Assembly (NCBI GenBank): GCA_030147325.1
Contig: JASLAA010000128.1
Coordinates: forward strand, 1-13,036
Origin: Arthrobacter sp.
Lineage (GTDB): Bacteria; Actinomycetota; Actinomycetes; Actinomycetales; Micrococcaceae
Reading direction: 5' to 3'
Length of the DNA stretch: 13,036 nt
Positions 1 to 7,182 of the stretch are shown in pieces. The notes beneath the pieces were generated by a model. The model was not told the origin of the DNA. It worked only from the letters and a program-made list of their open reading frames with translations, and did no database searches. Position 1 is the first letter of the stretch, and each line of letters opens with the position of its first letter. The position numbers were made by a program, and so were the translations under genes.

Positions 1-124
1 GGGCGCGGGCGGGGGCGGGCGTGTGTCGGTCGGGGGTGCCTTGGGCTGGGGGTGCTCCTGGTCGGTCGCCGACGGGGCCCGGGCGTCTGGGGCCCGCATG
101 GGGTGATGGGGGGGTGGGACGGGG
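1..124 (+). other. G-rich intergenic segment with G-quadruplex motifs
   Basis: The + strand has closely spaced G-runs. At 1-19 runs of 3, 3, 5 and 3 G are separated by spacers of 3, 1 and 1. At 74-103 runs of 4, 3, 4 and 4 have spacers of 3, 5 and 7. At 100-124 runs of 4, 7, 3 and 4 have spacers of 4, 1 and 2. All three fit the usual G3+N1-7 quadruplex pattern. A reading frame crosses this stretch but has no recognisable protein character, so I treat the segment as non-coding. It may be the tail of the intergenic region upstream of the argS operon. Its function is unknown. Confidence 0.55.
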
Positions 125-153
125 CTTGCTGGCCCGGTCCGACGTTCCAAGCC

Positions 154-159
154 TAGATT
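154..159 (+). promoter_or_regulatory. Possible -10 element (TAGATT), distal argS promoter
   Basis: TAGATT fits the TANNNT pattern of actinobacterial sigma-A -10 hexamers and lies in a locally AT-richer stretch between the G-rich segment and argS. A clear -35 is not visible: TTGCTG at 126-131 is 22 bases away, which is too far. If it is used, the argS mRNA would have a leader of about 120 bases. This is a weak call made by eye. Confidence 0.25.
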
Positions 160-274
160 CGTTCTGTGGAGTTCCGCGGATTGTCGTCTCCGTCACTTTC
201 CCAGCGCCGCGGCTCCACCCCGCCGCCCGACCGTCGGCGACGTCATGGAATCAGGGGCGTCGGGGCCGCGCCGG

Positions 275-280
275 TATGCT
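275..280 (+). promoter_or_regulatory. -10 element (TATGCT) for a leaderless argS transcript
   Basis: TATGCT matches TANNNT and ends six bases before the argS GTG at 287. A transcript starting the usual 6 to 8 bases downstream of a -10 would begin at or next to the start codon. No Shine-Dalgarno-like purine run lies in the 20 bases upstream of the GTG, which fits leaderless translation, common in actinobacteria. No good -35 is visible about 17 bases upstream, which is common in this group and does not exclude the call. Confidence 0.5.
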
Positions 281-286
281 TGACCG

Positions 287-1936
287 GTGACTCCTGAAGA
301 ACTCTCCGCCGCTATTTCCGCCTGCCTGAAGGACGCCGTCGAGGCCGGTGACCTCCGGGTCGACCTTCCGTCGGAGGTGCGCGTCGAGCGACCGAAGAAC
401 AGGGAACACGGGGACTGGGCCACGAACATCGCGCTGCAGCTCGGCAAGAAGGCCGGTATGAACCCGCGCGAGTTCGCCCAGATGCTCAGTGACCGCCTCG
501 CCGGCATCCGGGGCGTCAAGAGCGTGGAGATCGCCGGTCCGGGCTTCCTCAACATCACGCTCGACGCCGGTGCCGCAGGAGAGCTCGCGCGCACCATCGT
601 CAAGGCAGGGCAGGCCTACGGCGGTGGCGACGCGCTCGCCGGCCAGAAGATCAACCTCGAGTTCGTCTCGGCAAACCCGACGGGACCCATCCACATCGGC
701 GGTACCCGGTGGGCGGCGGTCGGTGACGCCCTCGCTCGCGTCCTCCAGTCGCAGGGTGCGTCGGTGGTGCGTGAGTACTACTTCAACGACCACGGAGCGC
801 AGATCGACCGGTTCGCCCGCTCCCTCTACGCCAGTGCTGCCGGAGAAGCGGCTCCCGAGGACGGATACGGCGGACAGTACATCGAGGACATCGCCCAGCG
901 CGTGCTGTCCGTCGAGCCCGCGATCCTCGGGCTCGGTGAGGCCGACGCCGTCGAGCGCTTCCGCGTGGTGGGCGTCGACTTCATGTTCACCGACATCAAG
1001 AAGTCCCTCCATGATTTCGGTGTGGACTTCGACGTCTACTTCCATGAGCACTCACTGTTCGAGAACGACTTCGTCGGCGGACTCCTGGAGCAGCTCAAGG
1101 GCTCGGGGAACCTGTTCTTCGAGGACGGCGCCTGGTGGCTGAAGTCCACCGACTTCGGTGACGACCGCGATCGCGTCGTGATCAAGTCCGATGGCTCACC
1201 TGCGTACATCGCGGGTGACATCGGCTACTTCGTCAACAAGCGCAAGCGCGGATTCGACCTGAACATCATCATGCTGGGCGCGGACCACCACGGGTATGTC
1301 GCACGCCTGAAGGCTGCCGCCGCCGCACTCGGGGACGACCCGGACACGGTCGAGGTGCTGATCGGCCAGATGGTGAACCTCATGCAGAACGGCGCTCCCG
1401 TCCGGATGTCCAAGCGCGCCGGTACCGTCGTCACCCTCGAGGATCTCGTCGACGCCGTAGGTGTCGACGCCGCCCGATACACCCTCGCGCGGTTCTCCGC
1501 CGACTCCAACATCGACATCGACCTCGATCTGCTGACCCGCCGTACCAACGAGAATCCGGTGTTCTACGTGCAGTACGCCCACGCCCGGACGCATGCCGTC
1601 GGGCGCAACGCGGTGTCGGCCGGTGTGGACACCGGCTCCTTCGACGCCGCGTCCCTCAGCCACCCCGCCGAGGGTGAACTGCTCGCCGCACTCGGGCAGT
1701 TCCCCGGCGTCGTCGCCCAGGCGGCCACGTTCCGCGAGCCGCACCGGGTGGCCCGCCATCTCGAGGTCGTCGCGGGAACCTACCACCGCTGGTACGACGC
1801 GTGCCGGGTGTCGCCGCTCGGGGACGCGCCGGTCGAGGACGTCCACCGCTCGAGGCTGTGGCTGAACAACGCGACGCAGCAGGTACTGGCGAACGGTCTC
1901 GAGCTGCTCGGCGTGTCCGCGCCGGAGAGGATGTAG
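287..1936 (+). CDS. argS: Arginine--tRNA ligase (ArgS), class I
   Basis: Cytoplasmic arginyl-tRNA synthetase that charges tRNA-Arg using ATP. The protein is 549 residues, the usual size. The N-terminal additional domain that contacts the tRNA D-loop covers about residues 1-90 and contains GDWATN. The HIGH signature appears as HIGG at residues 136-139 within NPTGPIHIGGTRWAAVGDA, a form common in actinobacterial ArgS. The KMSKS loop is RMSKR at 373-377. The C-terminal DALR anticodon-binding domain follows, ending in NNATQQVLANGLELLGV. The start is GTG. It has no ribosome-binding site but does have a well-placed -10 element, so it is probably leaderless. The stop TAG is two bases before lysA. 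An argS-lysA pair is a known operon in corynebacteria, where arginine has been reported to affect its expression. I see no leader peptide or riboswitch here. Confidence 0.97.
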   Translation: MTPEELSAAISACLKDAVEAGDLRVDLPSEVRVERPKNREHGDWATNIALQLGKKAGMNPREFAQMLSDRLAGIRGVKSVEIAGPGFLNITLDAGAAGELARTIVKAGQAYGGGDALAGQKINLEFVSANPTGPIHIGGTRWAAVGDALARVLQSQGASVVREYYFNDHGAQIDRFARSLYASAAGEAAPEDGYGGQYIEDIAQRVLSVEPAILGLGEADAVERFRVVGVDFMFTDIKKSLHDFGVDFDVYFHEHSLFENDFVGGLLEQLKGSGNLFFEDGAWWLKSTDFGDDRDRVVIKSDGSPAYIAGDIGYFVNKRKRGFDLNIIMLGADHHGYVARLKAAAAALGDDPDTVEVLIGQMVNLMQNGAPVRMSKRAGTVVTLEDLVDAVGVDAARYTLARFSADSNIDIDLDLLTRRTNENPVFYVQYAHARTHAVGRNAVSAGVDTGSFDAASLSHPAEGELLAALGQFPGVVAQAATFREPHRVARHLEVVAGTYHRWYDACRVSPLGDAPVEDVHRSRLWLNNATQQVLANGLELLGVSAPERM

Positions 1937-1938
1937 TC

Positions 1939-3447
1939 ATGGCACCCGAAGCATCACCGCTCGCTCCCGCCTGGCTGACCGTGCCCGCGGACCCGGCACG
2001 GCTCGAGGAGAAACTGTGGGCCGAGGACGTGGACCGCGGAACGGACGGGGTCCTGCGGATCGACGGCATACCGGTCTCCGACCTCGCCGCGGAGTACGGC
2101 ACCCCGCTGTTCGTCGTCTCCGAGCGGGACTTCCGGACGCGCGCAGCCACGTTCCGGGACGCCTTCAACGACGCCTTCCGGGACCTGTGCGGGGGAGTGG
2201 ACGTCTTCTACGCGGGGAAGTCCTTCCTGTGCACCGAGGTGGCGCACTGGGTGCGAGAGGAGGGCCTCGGGCTCGACACCTGTTCCGGTGGCGAGCTCGC
2301 CGTCGCCCTGCGGGCCGGGATGCCCGGTCCGCGGCTCGGGCTGCACGGCAACAACAAGTCGGCAGCGGAGATCACCCGGGCCATCGACGCCGACCTCGGA
2401 CGGATCGTCGTCGACAGCCTGCAGGAGGTCGCGCTCGTCGGGGACCTCGCGATGCAGCGCGGGCGCCGGGCGAATGTCATGATCCGGCTGACCCCCGGGG
2501 TCCACGCCCACACGCACGAGTTCATCGCCACGGCGCACGAGGACCAGAAGTTCGGCCTGTCACTGACGACCGAGCAGGGTCCGGGACAGCAGGACGGGCA
2601 CGACGGCGGTGGTTCGTCACCCGCGGCACGCGCGGTCGCGGATGCCCTGGCACATCCCGGTATCAACCTCCTCGGTGTCCACTGCCACATCGGCTCGCAG
2701 ATCTTCGAGTCGGAGGGTTTCGAGCTCGCGGCGAAGCGGCTGCTGGGCTTCCTCTCCGAGGTGCGTGATCGCCACGGCGTCGAGCTCCCCGAGCTGGACC
2801 TCGGTGGCGGCTACGGCATCGCCTACACGGAGGCCGACGAGCCCCGGCCCGCAGCCGAGATTGCACGTGCCATGGCCGCCGTCGTCGGCGCCACCTGCCG
2901 CGAACTGGGCCTCGCTGTACCCCGGATCTCGATCGAGCCGGGCCGGGCGATCGTGGGCCCCACGACCTTCACGCTCTACACCGCCGGCACGACGAAGACG
3001 GTGCGCGTCGATGCCGCGGCCAACGGCTCGGAGGTGCTGGAGGACACCTCCGTTACGCATCCGCGGCGCTATGTGTCGGTGGATGGCGGAATGAGCGACA
3101 ACGCCCGTCCGGTGCTCTACGGCGCGGATTACTCGGCAGTCCTGGCCTCCCGGACGCCCGACGCGGACCCGGTGCTCTCCCGCGTGGTTGGAAAACACTG
3201 CGAGAGCGGTGACATTGTGGTGAGGGACGTCTACCTGCCGGAGGACACCGGCGCCGGTGACCTCCTCGCCGTTCCGGGGACCGGAGCCTACTGCTGGGTG
3301 CTTTCGAGCAACTACAACTACCTGACGCGCCCGCCCGTGGTGGCGGTGGCCGAGGGCCGGGCGAGACTCATCATCCGTGGTGAGACCGAGGAGGACCTCT
3401 TCCGCAGGGACGTCGAGCGAGAACCAGCACTGCCCGCCACGGATTGA
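1939..3447 (+). CDS. lysA: Diaminopimelate decarboxylase (LysA)
   Basis: PLP-dependent, fold-type III enzyme that decarboxylates meso-diaminopimelate to L-lysine, the last step of lysine synthesis. The protein is 502 residues, somewhat longer than the usual 420-480. The PLP lysine is K94 in YAGKSF. HCHIGSQ is at 248-254, the glycine-rich phosphate-binding motif is LDLGGGYG, and EPGR is at 333-336. The active-site cysteine contributed across the dimer is C421 in KHCESGD, and the C-terminal GTGAYCW is present. A hydrophilic Gly/Gln/Asp insertion at about 212-228 accounts for part of the extra length. The ATG at 1939 is chosen because GGAGAGG at 1924-1930 lies 8 bases upstream and the protein then starts like other actinobacterial LysA. 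The frame stays open back to 1801, but that stretch lies inside argS. The gene lies two bases after argS and 17 before hom. Confidence 0.97.
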   Translation: MAPEASPLAPAWLTVPADPARLEEKLWAEDVDRGTDGVLRIDGIPVSDLAAEYGTPLFVVSERDFRTRAATFRDAFNDAFRDLCGGVDVFYAGKSFLCTEVAHWVREEGLGLDTCSGGELAVALRAGMPGPRLGLHGNNKSAAEITRAIDADLGRIVVDSLQEVALVGDLAMQRGRRANVMIRLTPGVHAHTHEFIATAHEDQKFGLSLTTEQGPGQQDGHDGGGSSPAARAVADALAHPGINLLGVHCHIGSQIFESEGFELAAKRLLGFLSEVRDRHGVELPELDLGGGYGIAYTEADEPRPAAEIARAMAAVVGATCRELGLAVPRISIEPGRAIVGPTTFTLYTAGTTKTVRVDAAANGSEVLEDTSVTHPRRYVSVDGGMSDNARPVLYGADYSAVLASRTPDADPVLSRVVGKHCESGDIVVRDVYLPEDTGAGDLLAVPGTGAYCWVLSSNYNYLTRPPVVAVAEGRARLIIRGETEEDLFRRDVEREPALPATD

Positions 3448-3464
3448 GGAGCCCCACGGACCGC

Positions 3465-4796
3465 ATGAATGCACCAGCACAGCCCCCCGCACAGCCCCTT
3501 CGCGTAGCCCTGCTCGGTTGTGGGAACGTCGGCTCACAGGTTGCCCGAATCCTGCTCGAGGACGCGGAGAACCTCGGCGCCCGCGCCGGAGCCCCGCTCG
3601 AACTCGTCGGCATCGCGGTCAGGACGCTCGACGCCCGGCGCGACGTCGACCTGCCGTCCGGCCTGCTCACGCTGGACGCGGAGTCCCTGGTCGAGGACGC
3701 GGACATCGTGATCGAGCTCATGGGAGGCATCGAACCGGCCAAGACCCTGATCCTGCGCGCCATCGCCCACGGGGCCACCGTGGTCAGCGGCAACAAGGCG
3801 CTCCTGGCGAAGGACGGCCCCGAGCTCTACGAGCAGGCTGACAAGGCCGGGGTCCAGCTCTCCTACGAGGCCGCCGTGGCCGGTGCCATCCCGATCCTCC
3901 GGCCCATCCGCGACAGCCTCTCGGGCGACCGCATCACACGCGTGCTCGGCATCGTGAACGGGACCACGAACTACATCCTCGACCAGATGGACTCCACCGG
4001 CGCCTCCTTCGCGGACGCGCTGAAGGCCGCCCAGGACCTCGGCTACGCCGAGGCGGATCCGACGGCGGACATCGAGGGCCACGACGCGGCCGCGAAGGCC
4101 GCCATCCTCGCCTCACTCTCCTTCCACACCCGCTTCGCCCTGGAGAACGTCCACTGCGAGGGCATCACTGCGGTGACGGCCGACGACATCGCGGCAGCAG
4201 CAGAGGACGGCTACGTCATCAAGCTCCTCGCGATCGCGGAGATGCTCACCGATGACGCCGGAGCAGAAGGCGTCGGCGTGCGTGTCCACCCGACACTGCT
4301 GCCTCGCACCCACCCGCTGGCGTCGGTCCGCGGGGCCTTCAACGCCGTGTTCATCGAGGCCGAGAACGCGGGTGAGCTGATGTTCTACGGTCAGGGAGCG
4401 GGCGGGACGCCCACCGCCTCGGCTGTCCTGGGCGACGTGGTCAGCGCTGCCCGGCGCATGGTGCTCGGTGGCCCGGGCAGGACCGAGACCACCACCGGTC
4501 ACGTCCCGCCGTTGAGCATCGACACCGTCCGCACGAGCTACTGCATCGGTCTCCAGGTCACCGACCAGCCCGGCGTGCTCGCGCGCATCGCGCAGATCTT
4601 CGCAGAGAACGGCGTGTCGATCGAGACCATGCGCCAGCGCATCCACCAGGGCGGTCCCGACGGCGGCACCACCGCGGAACTGCGCATCGTCACGCACCGG
4701 GCCCCCGAGGCGTCCCTCGCCGCGACCGTCAAGCAGGTCGCAGGGCTCGACGTCATCACCGCCGTCTCATCCGTTCTCCGAGTAGAGGGAATCTAA
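3465..4796 (+). CDS. hom: Homoserine dehydrogenase (Hom) with C-terminal ACT domain
   Basis: NAD(P)H-dependent reduction of aspartate 4-semialdehyde to homoserine, the branch point to threonine and methionine. The protein is 443 residues, close to the C. glutamicum enzyme. The Rossmann motif GCGNVG is at 18-23, GNKALL has N110 and K111, and the catalytic segment DIEGHDAAAK carries D207 and K211. An ACT domain covers about 357-435 and starts at SYCIGLQVTDQPGV. In this family it is the site of threonine feedback inhibition, so allosteric control is likely. There is no fused aspartokinase. The ATG at 3465 is preceded by GAGGAG at 3446-3451, a spacing of 13 that is slightly long. An in-frame TTG at 3444 overlaps the lysA stop but would sit on top of the ribosome-binding site, so I prefer the ATG. 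Confidence 0.95.
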   Translation: MNAPAQPPAQPLRVALLGCGNVGSQVARILLEDAENLGARAGAPLELVGIAVRTLDARRDVDLPSGLLTLDAESLVEDADIVIELMGGIEPAKTLILRAIAHGATVVSGNKALLAKDGPELYEQADKAGVQLSYEAAVAGAIPILRPIRDSLSGDRITRVLGIVNGTTNYILDQMDSTGASFADALKAAQDLGYAEADPTADIEGHDAAAKAAILASLSFHTRFALENVHCEGITAVTADDIAAAAEDGYVIKLLAIAEMLTDDAGAEGVGVRVHPTLLPRTHPLASVRGAFNAVFIEAENAGELMFYGQGAGGTPTASAVLGDVVSAARRMVLGGPGRTETTTGHVPPLSIDTVRTSYCIGLQVTDQPGVLARIAQIFAENGVSIETMRQRIHQGGPDGGTTAELRIVTHRAPEASLAATVKQVAGLDVITAVSSVLRVEGI

Positions 4797-5900
4797 GTGG
4801 CCCACCAGTGGCGCGGAGTCATCCGCGAATACGCCGAACGCCTGCCAGTCACGGACGCCACCGAGGTGGTCACCCTCGGGGAGGGCGGAACTCCGCTCGT
4901 CCACGCGCGGCACCTGTCCGAGTTGACCGGTTCCACCGTCTACCTCAAGGTCGAGGGCATGAATCCCACGGGTTCCTTCAAGGACCGGGGCATGACCATG
5001 GCCATGACCGCCGCCGTCGCGGCGGGTGCGAAAGCCGTCGTCTGTGCCTCGACGGGCAACACGTCGGCGTCCGCGGCGGCCTACGCCACGCAGGCCGGCA
5101 TCACGTGCGCCGTCCTGGTTCCGGACGGCAAGATCTCCATGGGCAAGCTCAGTCAGGCCATCGCCCATGGTGCGCATCTCCTGCAGGTCAACGGCAACTT
5201 CGACAACTGTCTCGACGTCGCCCGGAAACTCGCCGAGGCGTACCCCGTGTTCCTCGTGAACTCGGTGAACCCGGCGAGGCTGGAAGGCCAGAAGACGGCT
5301 GCCTTCGAGGTCGTCGACACGCTGGGGGACGCTCCGGACTATCACCTGATGCCCGTCGGCAACGCCGGCAACATCAGCGCGTACTGGAAGGGCTACAAGG
5401 AGTACGCGGCCCCCTACGCGTCCATGCACCACGGCGAGCTTCCCGCCGTGGCAACGCGCACGCCGATCATGTGGGGGTTCCAGGCCGAGGGTGCGTCACC
5501 GCTCGTGAAGGGTCACCCGATCACCGAGCCGGACACCATCGCGACCGCCATCCGGATCGGCAACCCGGCCTCGTGGGACTTCGCCGTCGCGGCGCGGGAC
5601 GAATCCGGCGGCCTGATCGAGGCCGTCACGGACGACGAGATCCTCGACGCGCACCGCTGGCTGTCCGCGCGGGAGGGTGTCTTCGTGGAGCCGGCATCCG
5701 CCGCAGGCGTCGCGGGACTCCTCAAGAAGCACGCGGAGGGCCAGGTGCCGGCGGGCAAGACCATCGTCATCACCGTCACGGGCCATGGCCTGAAGGATCC
5801 GCAGTGGGCCCTGCGCAACGCCGACGGAGCCGACATCGAGCCGACGAAGGTCGAGTTCGACGTCGTCAGCGTCGCCGCGGCACTCGGTCTCGAGGACTGA
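4797..5900 (+). CDS. thrC: Threonine synthase (ThrC)
   Basis: PLP enzyme of fold type II that converts O-phosphohomoserine to threonine and phosphate, the last step of threonine synthesis. The protein is 367 residues and belongs to the short threonine synthase class, unlike the C. glutamicum type of about 480 residues. The PLP lysine is K62 in NPTGSFKDRG. STGNTSASAA is the substrate-binding asparagine loop, and GNAGN at 188-192 holds the PLP phosphate. The C-terminal VTGHGLKDP is typical. The start is a GTG directly abutting the hom TAA with no gap. AGAGGGA at 4784-4790 lies 6 bases upstream, partly inside the hom coding end, so translation is probably coupled to hom. thrB follows after a single base. 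Confidence 0.96.
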   Translation: MAHQWRGVIREYAERLPVTDATEVVTLGEGGTPLVHARHLSELTGSTVYLKVEGMNPTGSFKDRGMTMAMTAAVAAGAKAVVCASTGNTSASAAAYATQAGITCAVLVPDGKISMGKLSQAIAHGAHLLQVNGNFDNCLDVARKLAEAYPVFLVNSVNPARLEGQKTAAFEVVDTLGDAPDYHLMPVGNAGNISAYWKGYKEYAAPYASMHHGELPAVATRTPIMWGFQAEGASPLVKGHPITEPDTIATAIRIGNPASWDFAVAARDESGGLIEAVTDDEILDAHRWLSAREGVFVEPASAAGVAGLLKKHAEGQVPAGKTIVITVTGHGLKDPQWALRNADGADIEPTKVEFDVVSVAAALGLED

Positions 5901-5901
5901 G

Positions 5902-6891
5902 ATGACCGGCCCGATCACGGGACCGGGCACCACGGACGCGCCGGACCTGCCGACCGTCGCAACGGGGCAGTCGATCCAGGTCACGGTGCCTGCGACGAGT
6001 GCGAACCTCGGCCCGGGTTTCGACACGCTCGGACTCGCACTGGGACTGCACGACACCGTGCGGGTCCGGACCACGACGTCCGGGATCACGACGGTCCACG
6101 CCCAGGGGGAGGGTGCAGGCGGCCTTCCGACCGACGAGACCCATCTGGTGGCCAGATCCCTGATCAGTACGCTGCATCAGGCAGGACGCCGGGCTCCCGG
6201 GCTCGAGCTGGACACCACGAACGCGATTCCGCACGGGCGGGGGCTCGGGTCCTCCGCTGCGGCGATCGTCGCCGGCGTCCTCGCCGGTAATGCGTTGCTG
6301 CCCGAGGATGAACGGCTGGACGCCGCCCAGGTGCTCCAGTGGGCGGCCGCGATCGAGGGTCACCCCGACAACGCCGCGCCGGCCCTGATGGGAGCGCTGG
6401 CCATCTCCTGGGAGAGTGGTCGCGCATTCCGCAGTACCCGGGTCGAGGTCCATCCGGACATCGTCCCGGTCGTCGCCGTGCCCGAGCTGGCACTGTCCAC
6501 GGAGAGTGCCCGCGCCCTCCTGCCGCCGTCCGTGTCACATCGGAGCGCAGCCGCCAATGCAGGCCGTGCCGCGCTCCTGGTGCACGCGCTGAGCACGGAT
6601 CCTTCGCTGCTGTTCCCGGCCACCCAGGACTCGCTGCACCAGGACTACCGGGCCCAGGCCATGATCCCCAGCGCGACGTTGCTGCGGGGACTGCGGGCCG
6701 AAGGATTCGCCAGCACCATCTCGGGAGCGGGCCCGAGCGTCATCACCCTCGCCGTGGGGGAGAGCGGCGCCGCCGCCGCCGAGGTCGCGGTCCGTCGCCT
6801 GCTGGCTGCGGCCGACACGCCGCAGCGGTGGCGGATTCTGAGGCTCGCTGTGGAGCGGGAAGGTGCTAAAGTGGGAGTGCACCAAGGGTAG
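5902..6891 (+). CDS. thrB: Homoserine kinase (ThrB), GHMP family
   Basis: ATP-dependent phosphorylation of homoserine to O-phosphohomoserine, which supplies ThrC. The protein is 329 residues, a little above the usual 300-320, mainly because about 22 residues precede the first conserved strand. The three GHMP kinase motifs are present: PATSANLGPGFD at 30-41, the ATP loop PHGRGLGSS at 110-118, and SGAGPS at 274-279. EGHPDN is also conserved. The ATG lies one base after the thrC TGA, with GAGGA at 5892-5896 inside thrC as the ribosome-binding site, so it is tightly coupled. The gene order thrC before thrB matches mycobacteria. The last 25 bases carry a candidate promoter for rho, and the stop is TAG. 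Confidence 0.96.
   Translation: MTGPITGPGTTDAPDLPTVATGQSIQVTVPATSANLGPGFDTLGLALGLHDTVRVRTTTSGITTVHAQGEGAGGLPTDETHLVARSLISTLHQAGRRAPGLELDTTNAIPHGRGLGSSAAAIVAGVLAGNALLPEDERLDAAQVLQWAAAIEGHPDNAAPALMGALAISWESGRAFRSTRVEVHPDIVPVVAVPELALSTESARALLPPSVSHRSAAANAGRAALLVHALSTDPSLLFPATQDSLHQDYRAQAMIPSATLLRGLRAEGFASTISGAGPSVITLAVGESGAAAAEVAVRRLLAAADTPQRWRILRLAVEREGAKVGVHQG
6864..6872 (+). promoter_or_regulatory. Extended -10 promoter for rho within the end of thrB
   Basis: TGCTAAAGT combines TGn with the hexamer TAAAGT at 6867-6872, an extended -10 that matches TANNNT. No strong -35 is visible around 6844-6849, as is common for extended -10 promoters. It overlaps the last codons of thrB. Transcription would start near 6876-6880 and give rho a leader of about 305 bases. 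It is the best promoter I can find between thrB and rho. A weaker TATCTT is at 7004-7009. Confidence 0.5.
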
Positions 6892-7182
6892 AGCGTCCAG
6901 GCGGATTTGCTGTGCTCTGCCAAGCCGGCCGTCCTCTTTTAGACCGCCGCACAACTGCAGGTTCCGTCAGCAGTAGCACAACCCCCGGTGTAGCCTCCGA
7001 CCCTATCTTTGTGCGTGCGGATACAACCTCCCGCAGATCGACAGCCTCAGGCTTCCTGCACATCCAGCAGACGCCGGATCGCATCCGGTTCGGCTGAACC
7101 CCGCCTGCTTTCTATGCGGTACGGGGCAAACCACCGCGGACCACTGATCAGGTGGCCGCCCGACGAGGGGGAAGGATCCTTC
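6879..7182 (+). promoter_or_regulatory. Long rho 5' leader, candidate autoregulatory region
   Basis: About 290 bases separate thrB from rho and hold no convincing gene. From 6931 to 7070 I count 52 C against 31 G, with A+T near 41 percent, so the stretch is C-rich, G-poor and AT-richer than the neighbouring genes. That is the composition of Rho-binding rut sites. After it come a hairpin at 7074-7088 (CCGGAT, loop CGC, ATCCGG) and a possible stem CCCCG 7099-7103 with CGGGG 7122-7126. Rho is known to terminate in its own leader in E. coli. Autogenous control here is inferred from composition and length. A GTG reading frame of 61 codons at 6912-7097 has no clear ribosome-binding site. Confidence 0.4.

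Noticed and set aside
125..286. Riboswitch, T-box or leader-peptide attenuator before argS
   Set aside because: I found no T-box sequence, no run of Arg or Lys codons in a short frame, and no terminator/antiterminator pair. Only small GC-rich self-complementary stretches are present.
21..290. 89-codon open frame in the G-rich upstream region
   Set aside because: Gly/Arg/Pro-rich composition that follows from G-runs, no ribosome-binding site, no family resemblance, and it runs through both candidate promoters into the argS start.
1801..1938. N-terminal extension of LysA into argS
   Set aside because: The extension is argS sequence in another frame. ATG 1939 has a good ribosome-binding site and gives a family-like N-terminus.
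7009..7182. 58-codon N-terminal extension of Rho (TTG 7009 or ATG 7114)
   Set aside because: The sequence is not Rho-like and these starts lack ribosome-binding sites, whereas GTG 7183 has GAAGGA 6 bases upstream.
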